64,000 bases of DNA. Origin: Betaproteobacteria bacterium (GTDB taxonomy: Bacteria > Pseudomonadota > Gammaproteobacteria > Burkholderiales > Thiobacillaceae). The DNA lies in contig VGVT01000004.1 of NCBI GenBank assembly GCA_016873935.1, forward strand, positions 26,494-90,493. Reading direction: 5' to 3'. A program made the position numbers and the translations under genes. How positions within the stretch are numbered: position 1 is the first letter of the stretch; each line of letters opens with the position of its first letter. The notes below the pieces were generated by a model. It searched no databases and was not told where the DNA came from. It saw nothing but the letters and a program-made list of their open reading frames with translations. Below are positions 48,196-58,603 of the stretch, one piece after another.

Positions 48196-48883
48196 GGTCA
48201 GGATTCGGGATGTGCTGGAATATTAACGGACGCTTATATATAAACTTTAGAAAAAAATTTGAGCCGGCGAGGAAAGCTGTCGCGGGTTGCGCAGAGGCAG
48301 CGATTTCACCGGGAAGAGGGCGATGGGTTCAGGCCAACCGGGTTGCTGGAGGCGGCAGTCGATAGCGGTTATTTCTAGACCCGAACCGATGCCGGAAACA
48401 CGCTATGGAAGCACCTACCCTCCCAGCACCCGAAGCCCCGCCCGCATTCCCCGCCCGGGCACCGTTGTCGCGTGAGCAGACAAGCACGCACCCCGGGCCA
48501 TGCCCGCCTTGCCCGGACCGCGAGCAGAGCGCGCTCCGGGTGGATATTCGCGCCCTCTTCAGAAAATGGGGCGAGTGAGGCGGGCTGCGCGCATGACGCG
48601 CTTCCCCATTACCCTGGCTTGCCGGCTCAGGCGCCGATAATGCCGCCGTCCTCGCGCGTGATCACCACCGTCGCGGAACGCGGGTAGCGCCCCTGGTTGG
48701 GCCAGGTGCCGGTGAATTTTCAGGCGGCGAAGTCGGCGGGCGAAGTGATGGTGCCCGGATGCGCTACGGCACTGGCTCGTCGAGAGCAACCGGGCGTCTC
48801 CGGCCTGGCACGGCGATAGCGCGCGCAGAGGGTGCGAGCTTGCCCGTCAGGCTGGATGCCGGCGAGGCGGTGCCTGTCTCAAA
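48196..48883. other. Loosely packed region between the Sel1 and DUF4349 genes
   Basis: About 690 bases with no intact gene. The first 60 bases are AT-rich (TATATATAAA) and may hold the Sel1-protein promoter. Small open frames on both strands look random. The right half contains a decayed minus-strand coding remnant, listed separately. Confidence 0.5.
48627..48795 (-). pseudogene. Decayed C-terminal gene remnant
   Basis: One minus-strand frame reads protein-like sequence for over 50 codons (HPGTITSPADFAA, stop, KFTGTWPNQGRYPRSATVV, then TREDGGIIGA and a final TGA at 48627). The internal TGA would be a natural Trp (TGG to TGA) in AAWKFTG. No start or upstream domain remains before the DUF4349 gene end. 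The parent family was not recognised. Confidence 0.4.
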
Positions 48884-49756
48884 TCAGGCGGATTCCCTCG
48901 CGGCGCGCCGGGCGCGGCGCCAATCGGCGAGCCGGCGCAGTCCTTTCCAGACGCCCCACAGCACCGGCACGACGATGACCAGCCAGGGCAGGGCCTGGAC
49001 GATGAACAACAGCGCCGCCGCCAGGCTGGAGGCGAAGGCCCGGCCGGCGCCGCGCCAGGCCTCCACCAGGGGCTGCATGGCGCCGGTCTCGCCGAGGCTG
49101 GGTTCGGGACGGTAGTCCACGTGCAGCAGGATCTTTTCGGTTTCGTTGGCGAGGGCCTTGCGCTGTGCCGCCATGGCGTCCAGTTCGCCCTGCACGCGGG
49201 CCAGCTCACGTTCCGTTTCCAGGATGTCCTTCAGGCTGCCCGCGCGCTTCGCCAGCAATTCACGCAGGCGGTCGCGCAGGTCACCCAGCGTTTTCAGGCG
49301 GGCTTCCACGTCCACCACCTGCAGGGTCTTGTCCTCCCGTTCCACACGCCGTTCCTTGACCTCCGGAGCGCTCATGGCGCCCAGCAGCTTCTCGGCGTTG
49401 GCGCGGCCGACGCGCAGCTGCAGGGCGGCGCTGACCGGACTGTGGGCCGACTTGCTGAGGGCCGCATGCAGCACTTCGCAGTCCTGTCTGCACAGGGCGA
49501 TGTGTGCCTGCCAGCGCGTCTCGATGGCCGTTTCCGGCAGTTCGAACACCCAGAACTGACGTTCAGCCAGATAGCGCGGTGTAGCGGCATCGAGGGCAGC
49601 CTGAACAGTCCCGCCTTCGGCCACTGCCGCATTCATGGCCGCTGGGGCCGGCGCGGCCATGCGCATCGACACCGGCGCGGCCGCCTCCTGGTGAACGGCA
49701 TCGCCACAGGCGGCAAGGAATAGGGTAACAGCGAGGATGGTGGCGCGCGGGTTCAC
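48884..49756 (-). CDS. DUF4349 domain lipoprotein
   Basis: 290-aa envelope protein with a lipobox FLAAC (lipidation at Cys17). The DUF4349 domain contains a long coiled coil (about 130-205, VEARLKTLGDLRDRLREL). A C-terminal transmembrane helix (about 245-268, FIVQALPWLVIVVPVLWG) and a basic tail follow. Such proteins are of unknown function. A lipid anchor together with a C-terminal helix implies an unusual topology with both ends at membranes. Confidence 0.85.
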   Translation of the reverse strand: MNPRATILAVTLFLAACGDAVHQEAAAPVSMRMAAPAPAAMNAAVAEGGTVQAALDAATPRYLAERQFWVFELPETAIETRWQAHIALCRQDCEVLHAALSKSAHSPVSAALQLRVGRANAEKLLGAMSAPEVKERRVEREDKTLQVVDVEARLKTLGDLRDRLRELLAKRAGSLKDILETERELARVQGELDAMAAQRKALANETEKILLHVDYRPEPSLGETGAMQPLVEAWRGAGRAFASSLAAALLFIVQALPWLVIVVPVLWGVWKGLRRLADWRRARRAARESA

Positions 49757-50519
49757 GGTGACCTCCGGGTCGAAAGTTACGTCGGCATGCTACACGTGCA
49801 ACGCCCAGAGCTTCTGTGAGCTCTTTTGCCGTAGAGATCGACGGTCATGCGCTGGTGAGTGGGAGCGTGGAAAAAGCGGGTATCCAGAATTAGGTGTGAA
49901 GTTGGGAAGCAGCGGACTCATCCAATCTCAGGTGCCAACGTTGAGCGGGGATACGTCTCCAAACGCCACGTTCCTGCCCTTGGAACGTTGCCTCCGTCTG
50001 GCAGGTAGGAGTCAGGATCTGTCATTGCTGGATGCCTCCAAAAACACGTCAGCTTCCTGGATCGTCGATCTAGGGCAGCACGAACTGTTTCAGTCATCGG
50101 AAGTGTGAGGTGTGGTTGGCGGTACCTCGGTTCGGATCAATGAACGCGTCGGTATCCATGTAACGTTGATTGATCTTGCCTTGATTAACTTGTCTGACCC
50201 CTATAGTTCGGCAGACGCCCAAGCATAAGTTTGGGTGTAGTTCGCACAGACGGGGGGAATAGTGTTATTCATGACCGAGGTACCACGTGATTGCGCCTCC
50301 AAAATCGCGGCCCATGTCGGAATTTTTTACATCAATTCTGTCAGGCCAGCACGTCCCCGACCCACGACGCTAGCCGGAACGAAAAAATCTTAATGAAAAC
50401 AGCAAGTAAGTATCGATGATTTCTTCCTGGCTCAACTTTTTCTTACTTTCGTACGTGGGCAATAAGCAAGCTGCCCATAAGATTTCGATGTGCTCAACTC
50501 AAAATAGTGGGGTATACAA
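49757..50519. other. Non-coding region upstream of the PEP-CTERM gene
   Basis: About 760 bases with visibly lower GC than the rest of the window. The longest open frame (49737-50108, plus) has no protein-like features. The last 120 bases are AT-rich and should hold the promoter of the PEP-CTERM gene. No insertion-sequence ends or tRNA were found. Confidence 0.5.
50457..50478. promoter_or_regulatory. Inverted repeat upstream of the PEP-CTERM gene
   Basis: TGGGCA and TGCCCA flank a 10-base spacer, about 42 bases before the start codon. The same segment has GG-N10-GC spacing, so it might also be a weak sigma-54 promoter, but the flanking bases match poorly. It could be an operator instead. Confidence 0.35.
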
Positions 50520-51098
50520 ATGTATTCACGTAGGTTGTCAGCAGTTATCGCCACTGCTTGTCTTAGTGTGCTGTCGTTGAATGCGAGCGCGGCCGTCATT
50601 GATTCTGCCGACGTCGGGGGCTTTAGCACCTTCCAGGACACCAACACCGGTCGCGTATGGCTGGACTTGGACAACTTCTTCAACAAGTCCACAGCAGACA
50701 TGGTCACCGCAGCTACCGCGGCAGGCTTCACGTTTGCTACCAAGTCGGACGTCCAAGCACTGCTGGGGTCCCTGTCCCTGGCTGGCGGTGCTTGGTCGGG
50801 CTACAAAGCCGTCATGGGCGATGCACCCAACCGCGAACTGATCTGGGGCGCCTACGACGACGGCGGCGATGCCAGCCAGATCGGCTGGGCGTGGGCTTAC
50901 GATAACGATCCTAGCTGGAACTTCGTTGATGCCGTAGACAGCATCTCCAACATTCCCAACGCCGGTAGCCTGGATACGGATTTGAACATCTGGGCTTACC
51001 AGACTGGCCAGAATGGCCAGGTACCGGAACCTGCCTCTCTCGCACTACTCGGCATCGGACTTGCCGGCCTGGGCCTGATGCGTCGCCGCAAGGCCTGA
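50520..51098 (+). CDS. PEP-CTERM sorting domain protein
   Basis: 192-aa secreted protein. The signal peptide is residues 1-24 (LNASA). The middle region has a TNTGRVWLDLDNFFN motif found in some secreted PEP-CTERM proteins. The C-terminal sorting signal is complete: VPEPASLALLGIGLAGLGL then RRRKA. Exosortase should process it at PEP, usually for export with exopolysaccharide. No exosortase gene is in the window. The gene is isolated between non-coding stretches, with a good terminator after it. Confidence 0.9.
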   Translation: MYSRRLSAVIATACLSVLSLNASAAVIDSADVGGFSTFQDTNTGRVWLDLDNFFNKSTADMVTAATAAGFTFATKSDVQALLGSLSLAGGAWSGYKAVMGDAPNRELIWGAYDDGGDASQIGWAWAYDNDPSWNFVDAVDSISNIPNAGSLDTDLNIWAYQTGQNGQVPEPASLALLGIGLAGLGLMRRRKA

Positions 51099-51122
51099 GT
51101 GCTGCCGGGCAGTGTAAAAAGT

Positions 51123-51145
51123 GGCGACTTCGGTCGCCGTTTTTT
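51123..51145 (+). terminator. Intrinsic terminator after the PEP-CTERM gene
   Basis: 6-bp stem GGCGAC / GTCGCC closed by a stable TTCG tetraloop and followed by G and six T. It is a clear rho-independent terminator. Confidence 0.9.
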
Positions 51146-51513
51146 CATGAGTTGATCCACCAATATCCGTCCGGTTGAAAGCTTGTCGCATCGAAGGCCG
51201 CGAGCCACACGGCATTGCCGTCCTTGAGCGTCGGGCTTAAAGAGGCCATAGCGGATTTGAATCATGGTCGTCATGGCCGACTTGCCCGTCGACAGGGGGG
51301 CTTTCGAATCACCACTAGGAGGCTGCTGCTGCTGACTGACGCTGGCTTGGGAAGCTGACGCTCACGAAAGTCCGGTGTCGAAATATTTGACAGTCAGGAT
51401 TGGCCGACGAGTGGCAATTGACCCTTGATTCGCCAAAGGACTGCTTCAGCTAGATTTCTGCCCGCGATGTGGACTTACGCAATGCCGACCGCGCCATTGA
51501 ATTGGTCAGGCAA
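51146..51513. other. Non-coding region between the PEP-CTERM gene and nadC
   Basis: About 370 bases without a supportable gene. A short minus-strand frame near 51150-51255 ends in residues such as DGYWWINS and may be a chance frame or a small remnant. Confidence 0.4.
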
Positions 51514-52350
51514 TCAAACAAACCGCATCGACAAATCCACGGCCCTGAGCGACTTGGTCAGGCTGCCTACCGAAATGCGGTCTACCCCGGTCTCGGCAAT
51601 GGCCCGCACCTTGTCCAGGCTGATGCCGCCGGAGGCTTCCAGAGCGGCCCGGCCGGCGGTTAGGCGCACGGCCTCGCGCATGCCTTCCAGGTCGAAATTG
51701 TCCAGCAGGATCAGCCTGGCGCCTGCCAGGAGGACCTCCTTCAACTGAGCCAGGGTTTCCACCTCGATTTGCACAGACACGTCGGTGCCGGCCAGCTTGA
51801 ACGACGCTTCCAGGGCGGGGCGTATGCCCCCCGCTGCGGCGATGTGGTTTTCCTTGATGAGAATGCCGTCGTACAGGCCGATGCGCTGGTTCTCGCCGCC
51901 GCCGCATTTTACTGCGTACTTCAGGGCCAGGCGCAGGCCGGGCAGGGTCTTGCGGGTGTCGTAGATCTTCGCCCGGGTGCCGGCGATGGCATCCACGTAG
52001 CGGCGGGTCTCGGTTGCCACGGCGGACAGGGTTTGTAGGAAGTTCAGCGCCGGACGCTCGGCGCTGAGCAGGGCGCGGGCCTTGCCGCTGATCTCGCACA
52101 GGGTCTGGCCGGCGTGGATGCGGTCACCGTCGGCGGCGCGCCAGGCGAACCGCGCGGCCGGGTCCAGGGCAAGGAAGCAGGCCTCGAACCAAGCGGTGCC
52201 GCACAGCACCGCGTCTTCCCGGGTCGCCACCTGGGCATGGCCGGCGGTGCCTTCGGGGATCAACCGCGCGGTCAGGTCGCCGCCGCCGACGTCTTCCTCC
52301 AGCGCCGCGCGGACATTGTTTTGGAGGGCTTTTTCGAGGTCTATATTCAT
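51514..52350 (-). CDS. nadC: Carboxylating nicotinate-nucleotide diphosphorylase
   Basis: 278-aa enzyme that converts quinolinate and PRPP to nicotinate mononucleotide in de novo NAD synthesis. The N-terminal sandwich domain is followed by the barrel with RPALNFLQTLSAVAT, TRKTLPGLR and KCGGGENQRIGLYD. The C-terminal LLDNFDLEGMREAV and ASGGISLDKVRAIAETGVD carry phosphate-binding residues. All key basic residues appear present. It is divergent from clpB. Confidence 0.95.
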   Translation of the reverse strand: MNIDLEKALQNNVRAALEEDVGGGDLTARLIPEGTAGHAQVATREDAVLCGTAWFEACFLALDPAARFAWRAADGDRIHAGQTLCEISGKARALLSAERPALNFLQTLSAVATETRRYVDAIAGTRAKIYDTRKTLPGLRLALKYAVKCGGGENQRIGLYDGILIKENHIAAAGGIRPALEASFKLAGTDVSVQIEVETLAQLKEVLLAGARLILLDNFDLEGMREAVRLTAGRAALEASGGISLDKVRAIAETGVDRISVGSLTKSLRAVDLSMRFV

Positions 52351-52381
52351 GGGGCGATTGTAATTCCCCCTATCCGAGGAG

Positions 52382-52408
52382 TTGAAATCGCCCCCGCATT
52401 CCCCATTT
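52382..52408 (+). promoter_or_regulatory. Heat-shock (sigma-32) promoter of clpB
   Basis: TTGAAA at 52382-52387 and CCCCATTT at 52401-52408, separated by 13 bases, match the RpoH consensus closely. Transcription would begin near 52415, 25 bases before the clpB start, with GGGAG in between as ribosome site. This fits heat-shock control of clpB in other proteobacteria. Confidence 0.85.
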
Positions 52409-52439
52409 GGGAGGCAATCATCCGAATTGGGAGCAAGAC

Positions 52440-55034
<2,595 letters not shown>

Positions 55035-55049
55035 TTCTGTTGAACGCGC

Positions 55050-55071
55050 GGGCCGCCTGTTTGTGCGGCCC
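55050..55071. terminator. GC hairpin after clpB
   Basis: Stem GGGCCGC / GCGGCCC with an 8-base loop, 16 bases past the clpB stop and near the convergent moaC end. No T tract follows, so intrinsic termination is uncertain. Confidence 0.35.
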
Positions 55072-55161
55072 GTCCGCGGCAGGGACCTTGAATGCGCGTC
55101 GTCGGGAAGACGCGCTGGCTGGCGTTCGCGTTCGGCCGGTCCGGGTCGGTTCGTTCGCGTA

Positions 55162-55638
55162 TCAGCCGCTTCGCCAGTGCCCCGATTTCCCACCCAGCTT
55201 CTCCAGCAGGCGCACCGCTTCGATGACCATGCCCCGGTCCACCGCCTTGCACATGTCGTAGATGGTGAGCAGGGCAACGCTGGCGGCGGTGAGGGCTTCC
55301 ATTTCCACACCCGTGCGGCCGACGCATTCGGCCGTCGCCGTGCATTCGATGGCGTGGGCGGTCTCGTCCAGACGGAAATCCACCGTGACGCGGGTGAGGG
55401 GGATGGGGTGGCAGAGGGGAATCAGTTCGGCCGTCCGCTTTGCCGCCATGATGCCGGCCAGACGGGCGACGCCGAGGACGTCGCCTTTTTTCGCGGCGCC
55501 GTCGCGGATCAGCGCGAGGGTTTCCGGACGCATGACGATGCGGCCGGCGGTGACCGCAACACGACGGGTTTCCGCCTTCTCGGCGACATCCACCATGATG
55601 GCGCGGCCCTGTTCGTCGAAGTGAGTGAATTCGTTCAT
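55162..55638 (-). CDS. moaC: Cyclic pyranopterin monophosphate synthase MoaC
   Basis: 158-aa enzyme that converts the GTP-derived 3',8-cyclo intermediate made by MoaA into cyclic pyranopterin monophosphate for molybdenum cofactor. The conserved [30 protein letters not shown] and [20 protein letters not shown] segments are all present. Other moa genes are not in the window. It is convergent with clpB and divergent from bepA, with overlapping upstream regions. Confidence 0.96.
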   Translation of the reverse strand: MNEFTHFDEQGRAIMVDVAEKAETRRVAVTAGRIVMRPETLALIRDGAAKKGDVLGVARLAGIMAAKRTAELIPLCHPIPLTRVTVDFRLDETAHAIECTATAECVGRTGVEMEALTAASVALLTIYDMCKAVDRGMVIEAVRLLEKLGGKSGHWRSG

Positions 55639-55697
55639 GGTGACGGCGCTTGCCCCCTTCGGGGGGAACTGGTGGCAGGGGCAAGTATCATAGCCGC

Positions 55698-57143
55698 ATG
55701 AATTGGTTCCGCTCCATCGCCCTGCCGCTCGCGCTTGCCGGCATCCTCGCCACCCCCGCCGCCGCCATCGAACTGCCCGATCTCGGCGATGCCTCGCGCA
55801 GTGCCCTGTCGGAGAACCAGGAGGATCGCATCGGGCGCGAGATCATGCGGCAGATCCGGGAGAGCAGTGATTACCTCGACGACGCGGTGGTGGCCGATTA
55901 CCTGGCCAACCTGGGTGATCGGCTGGTGGCCGCGTCCACCGCGCCCGGCCGTCATTTCGAGTTTTTCCCGGTACGCGATGCCACCATCAACGCCTTCGCT
56001 CTGCCCGGTGGCTACATCGGCGTGCACACCGGCCTGATCTCGGCCGCGCGCAATGAATCCGAACTGGCCGGCGTGCTGTCGCACGAAATCGCCCACGTCA
56101 CCCAGCAGCACATCGCCCGCATGGTGGACAACCAGCGCAACGCCAGCGTCATCTCCCTGGCCGCCCTGGCCGTGGCCATTCTCGCGGCCCGCTCCAACAG
56201 CCAGGTGGCCGAGGCGGCGCTGGCCGGCAGCGCGGCCTTGAGCTTGCAGAACCAGCTTGATTTTACCCGCGAGAACGAGCGCGAAGCCGACCGGGTCGGC
56301 CTGCGCATCCTCGATCAGGCAGGGTTCGCGCTGGAGGGCATGGCCAGCTTCTTCGAGCGTCTGCAGGCCCAGGGGCGCCTCTATGAGAACAACGCGCCTG
56401 CATACATGCGCACGCATCCGCTGACCTTCGAGCGCATCGCCGACATGCAGAACCGCGTCGGCGAACAGCCTTACCGCCAGCACACGGACAGCGTCGATTT
56501 CAAGCTGGTGCGGGCGCGGGTGCAGGCCGCCCAGGGCGAAGCGCGCGACGCGGTGACGCTGTTCGAGGCGCGAGTGCGCGAGCAGGAGGATGCCGCCGCC
56601 TGGTATGGCCTGCTCCAGGCCAGCCTGCGTGCCGGCGACCTGCCGCGGGCGCGGCGGGCGTTGGGCAAGCTGGGCAAGGACGCCGTCGGCTCGCCCCTGC
56701 CGGCCATGGCCACGGTGGAGCTGGCATTGGCCGAGGGCCGTGCCGAAGAAGCCATTCGGCAGGCCCGCGCGGGGCTGGCCAAGTATCCGGGATATCGCCC
56801 GCTCGCTTACCTGTATGCCCGCGCCCTGCTGCGCGCCAAACGGGTTGTGGAGGCCCTCGATTTTCTTGACGAGCGGCGGCGCGACTGGCCCTCTGACCCG
56901 CAATTCCAGTTGCTGTTGGCCGAGGCCTACGGGGCCGCCGGGCAGAACGCCAAGGCGCATCTGGCGCAGGCCGAAGCCTATGCGCTGAGCGACCGCGTCG
57001 CCGCCGCCATCGAGCAGTTGCGCCTGGCGCAACGGGCCGGCAACGCCGACTTCTACACCCTCTCCATCATCGACGCCCGCCTGCGCGCACTGCGTGAAAT
57101 CGAGAGCAAGGAAGCGGCCGAGATGGCGCGCAAGGGCAAGTGA
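55698..57143 (+). CDS. bepA: Periplasmic M48 metalloprotease BepA-like (TPR)
   Basis: 481-aa periplasmic chaperone-protease for outer-membrane assembly (LptD and BAM substrates in E. coli). It has a signal peptide (1-23, PAAA), then an M48 domain with the zinc motif [11 protein letters not shown] and the downstream [10 protein letters not shown] ligand Glu. A hydrophobic helical stretch ([15 protein letters not shown]) and a C-terminal TPR array (about 280-480) follow. The start 55698 ([10 protein letters not shown]) gives a standard leader. Length is normal for the family. Confidence 0.92.
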   Translation: MNWFRSIALPLALAGILATPAAAIELPDLGDASRSALSENQEDRIGREIMRQIRESSDYLDDAVVADYLANLGDRLVAASTAPGRHFEFFPVRDATINAFALPGGYIGVHTGLISAARNESELAGVLSHEIAHVTQQHIARMVDNQRNASVISLAALAVAILAARSNSQVAEAALAGSAALSLQNQLDFTRENEREADRVGLRILDQAGFALEGMASFFERLQAQGRLYENNAPAYMRTHPLTFERIADMQNRVGEQPYRQHTDSVDFKLVRARVQAAQGEARDAVTLFEARVREQEDAAAWYGLLQASLRAGDLPRARRALGKLGKDAVGSPLPAMATVELALAEGRAEEAIRQARAGLAKYPGYRPLAYLYARALLRAKRVVEALDFLDERRRDWPSDPQFQLLLAEAYGAAGQNAKAHLAQAEAYALSDRVAAAIEQLRLAQRAGNADFYTLSIIDARLRALREIESKEAAEMARKGK

Positions 57144-57279
57144 GGCGCGGCTTCCCCCGGCCCGGTCGGCGCCGCGCGCTGCCCCTTGTCGTCGGCAGGG
57201 GCTTGCGCCTATGCTCGCGCACCGCGTGCCCGGCGCAAATTGCCGGGTAGCCTGAAACCAGATCGACCCGGGAATTCGC

Positions 57280-57636
57280 ATGCGCTTCCGCGCTTTTTTC
57301 ATGATCGGCATGCTTGCCCTTGCAGCTTCGCTGCCCGCTTTGGCGCAAAAGGCGGACAAATCGCCACCCGGCAAGGCCGTCGCATTCAGCCAGGACAAGG
57401 GGAATTGCCTGAGCTGCCACGGTTTTCCATCGCTGACCGACGCTGAACAGACCGGCAACAGCGGTCCGCCCATCATCGCCATGCAGGCGCGCTTTCCCGA
57501 CCGCGCCGCGCTGCGCGCGAGAATCTGGGACGCGAGCGCCGGCAATGCCGCCAGTTTCATGCCGCCCTTTGGCCGGCATCGCATCCTCACCGAGGAGGAG
57601 ATCGACCAGGTGGTTGATTTCCTCCTCGGCCTGTAG
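57280..57636 (+). CDS. soxX: Sulfur oxidation c-type cytochrome SoxX
   Basis: 118-aa periplasmic monohaem cytochrome, the small subunit of SoxXA that couples thiosulfate to the SoxYZ carrier. Signal peptide 1-22 (PALA). The haem motif is Cys43-Leu-Ser-Cys46-His47 (NCLSCHG), and the distal Met lies in ASFMPPFGRHRIL. The stop (TAG) is 3 bases before soxA, so they are co-transcribed. It heads a soxX-soxA-soxB unit. Confidence 0.93.
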   Translation: MRFRAFFMIGMLALAASLPALAQKADKSPPGKAVAFSQDKGNCLSCHGFPSLTDAEQTGNSGPPIIAMQARFPDRAALRARIWDASAGNAASFMPPFGRHRILTEEEIDQVVDFLLGL

Positions 57637-57639
57637 GCC

Positions 57640-58485
57640 ATGCGCGGACGCGTCCGGCATATCGTCGTGGGCGGCCTGGCCGCGTTGCTGGCTTGCCTGG
57701 GCGCGGGCGCGGCGTTCGCCGAGCCCGAGGACGATCGTCTGAGGCTGGAAGCCTTCTTCCGCAAGCAGTTTCCCGATCTGCAAGCCGAGCAGTACGTGCA
57801 TGGCGCCATGCTGTTCGACCCCGAGGCCATGGCGCAATACCGCAGCATCATGGAATTTCCACCCTTCGCCGGCGAGGTGGAGAAGGGGGAAATCCTCTGG
57901 CGCGTCCCCATGCAGTCCGCCCTGACCTATGCCGACTGCCTGCCCAACGGCGGCCGCATGATCGCCGGCAATTACCCCATGTTCGACGAGGCCAAGGGCC
58001 GGGTGGTGACGCTGGAAGATGCCATCAACGCCTGTCGCGTCGCCAACAACGAGGTGCCCTACCAGCATGGCGACCCGGCCACGATGGGGGCGCTCACCGC
58101 CTATCTGCGCAGCCTGTCGGACGGCATGAAGATGAACATCCGGGTGGAAGGCGAAGGCGCCCGCCGCGCTTTCGAGGACGGCAGGAAGACCTTCTACGCG
58201 CGTGCGGGCCAGCTCAACTTCTCCTGCGCCAGTTGCCACGTCGACAATGCCGGCAACCGCCTGCGCGGCGAGACGCTTTCGCCGGCCATCGGCCAGGCCA
58301 CGCACTGGCCGGTGTTCCGCGGTGGCGACCAGTTGCTCACCCTGCAGGCGCGTTACGCCAGTTGTCACCGCCTGGCGCGGCACGTGCCGGATGCCCTCGG
58401 CAGCACCCGCTACAACAATCTCGAATACTTCCATTCCTATCTCAGCAACGGTCTGCCGCTGCGCGCGTCGGTGTTCAGGAAATAG
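57640..58485 (+). CDS. soxA: L-cysteine S-thiosulfotransferase subunit SoxA (monohaem type)
   Basis: 281-aa periplasmic catalytic subunit of SoxXA. Signal peptide about 1-27. One haem motif is present, CASCH at Cys196-Cys199-His200. The catalytic cysteine is Cys242 in QARYASCHR, which holds the persulfide ligand in characterised SoxA. The N-terminal haem site of dihaem SoxA is absent: that region has single cysteines (YADCLPNGG, NACRVANN), as in the monohaem class. Directly between soxX and soxB. Confidence 0.94.
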   Translation: MRGRVRHIVVGGLAALLACLGAGAAFAEPEDDRLRLEAFFRKQFPDLQAEQYVHGAMLFDPEAMAQYRSIMEFPPFAGEVEKGEILWRVPMQSALTYADCLPNGGRMIAGNYPMFDEAKGRVVTLEDAINACRVANNEVPYQHGDPATMGALTAYLRSLSDGMKMNIRVEGEGARRAFEDGRKTFYARAGQLNFSCASCHVDNAGNRLRGETLSPAIGQATHWPVFRGGDQLLTLQARYASCHRLARHVPDALGSTRYNNLEYFHSYLSNGLPLRASVFRK

Positions 58486-58603
58486 GCCGCGGCCGTTTCC
58501 TGGTGCGATTCACGCGTCGGCCTGGGCCATCGCTACCATTTACCGCGGCGGACCAACTCGCAAGAATGCGCCGCACCCCACGCCTCAACAGGAGAACCCC
58601 GCC

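Noticed and set aside
48287..48687. Small plus-strand open frames (for example 48287-48475 and 48472-48687)
   Set aside because: Arg/Pro/Ser-rich with no ribosome site or family-like motif.
49737..50108. 123-aa plus-strand open frame in the non-coding region
   Set aside because: No protein-like pattern, starts inside the divergent DUF4349 gene's 5' end, and lies in lower-GC non-coding sequence.
51150..51260. Short minus-strand frame ending DGYWWINS
   Set aside because: Only about 34 codons, bounded by stops and with no start signal; too little to call.
58350..58370. YASCH in SoxA as a second haem motif
   Set aside because: Only one cysteine is present; it matches the catalytic cysteine block of SoxA.
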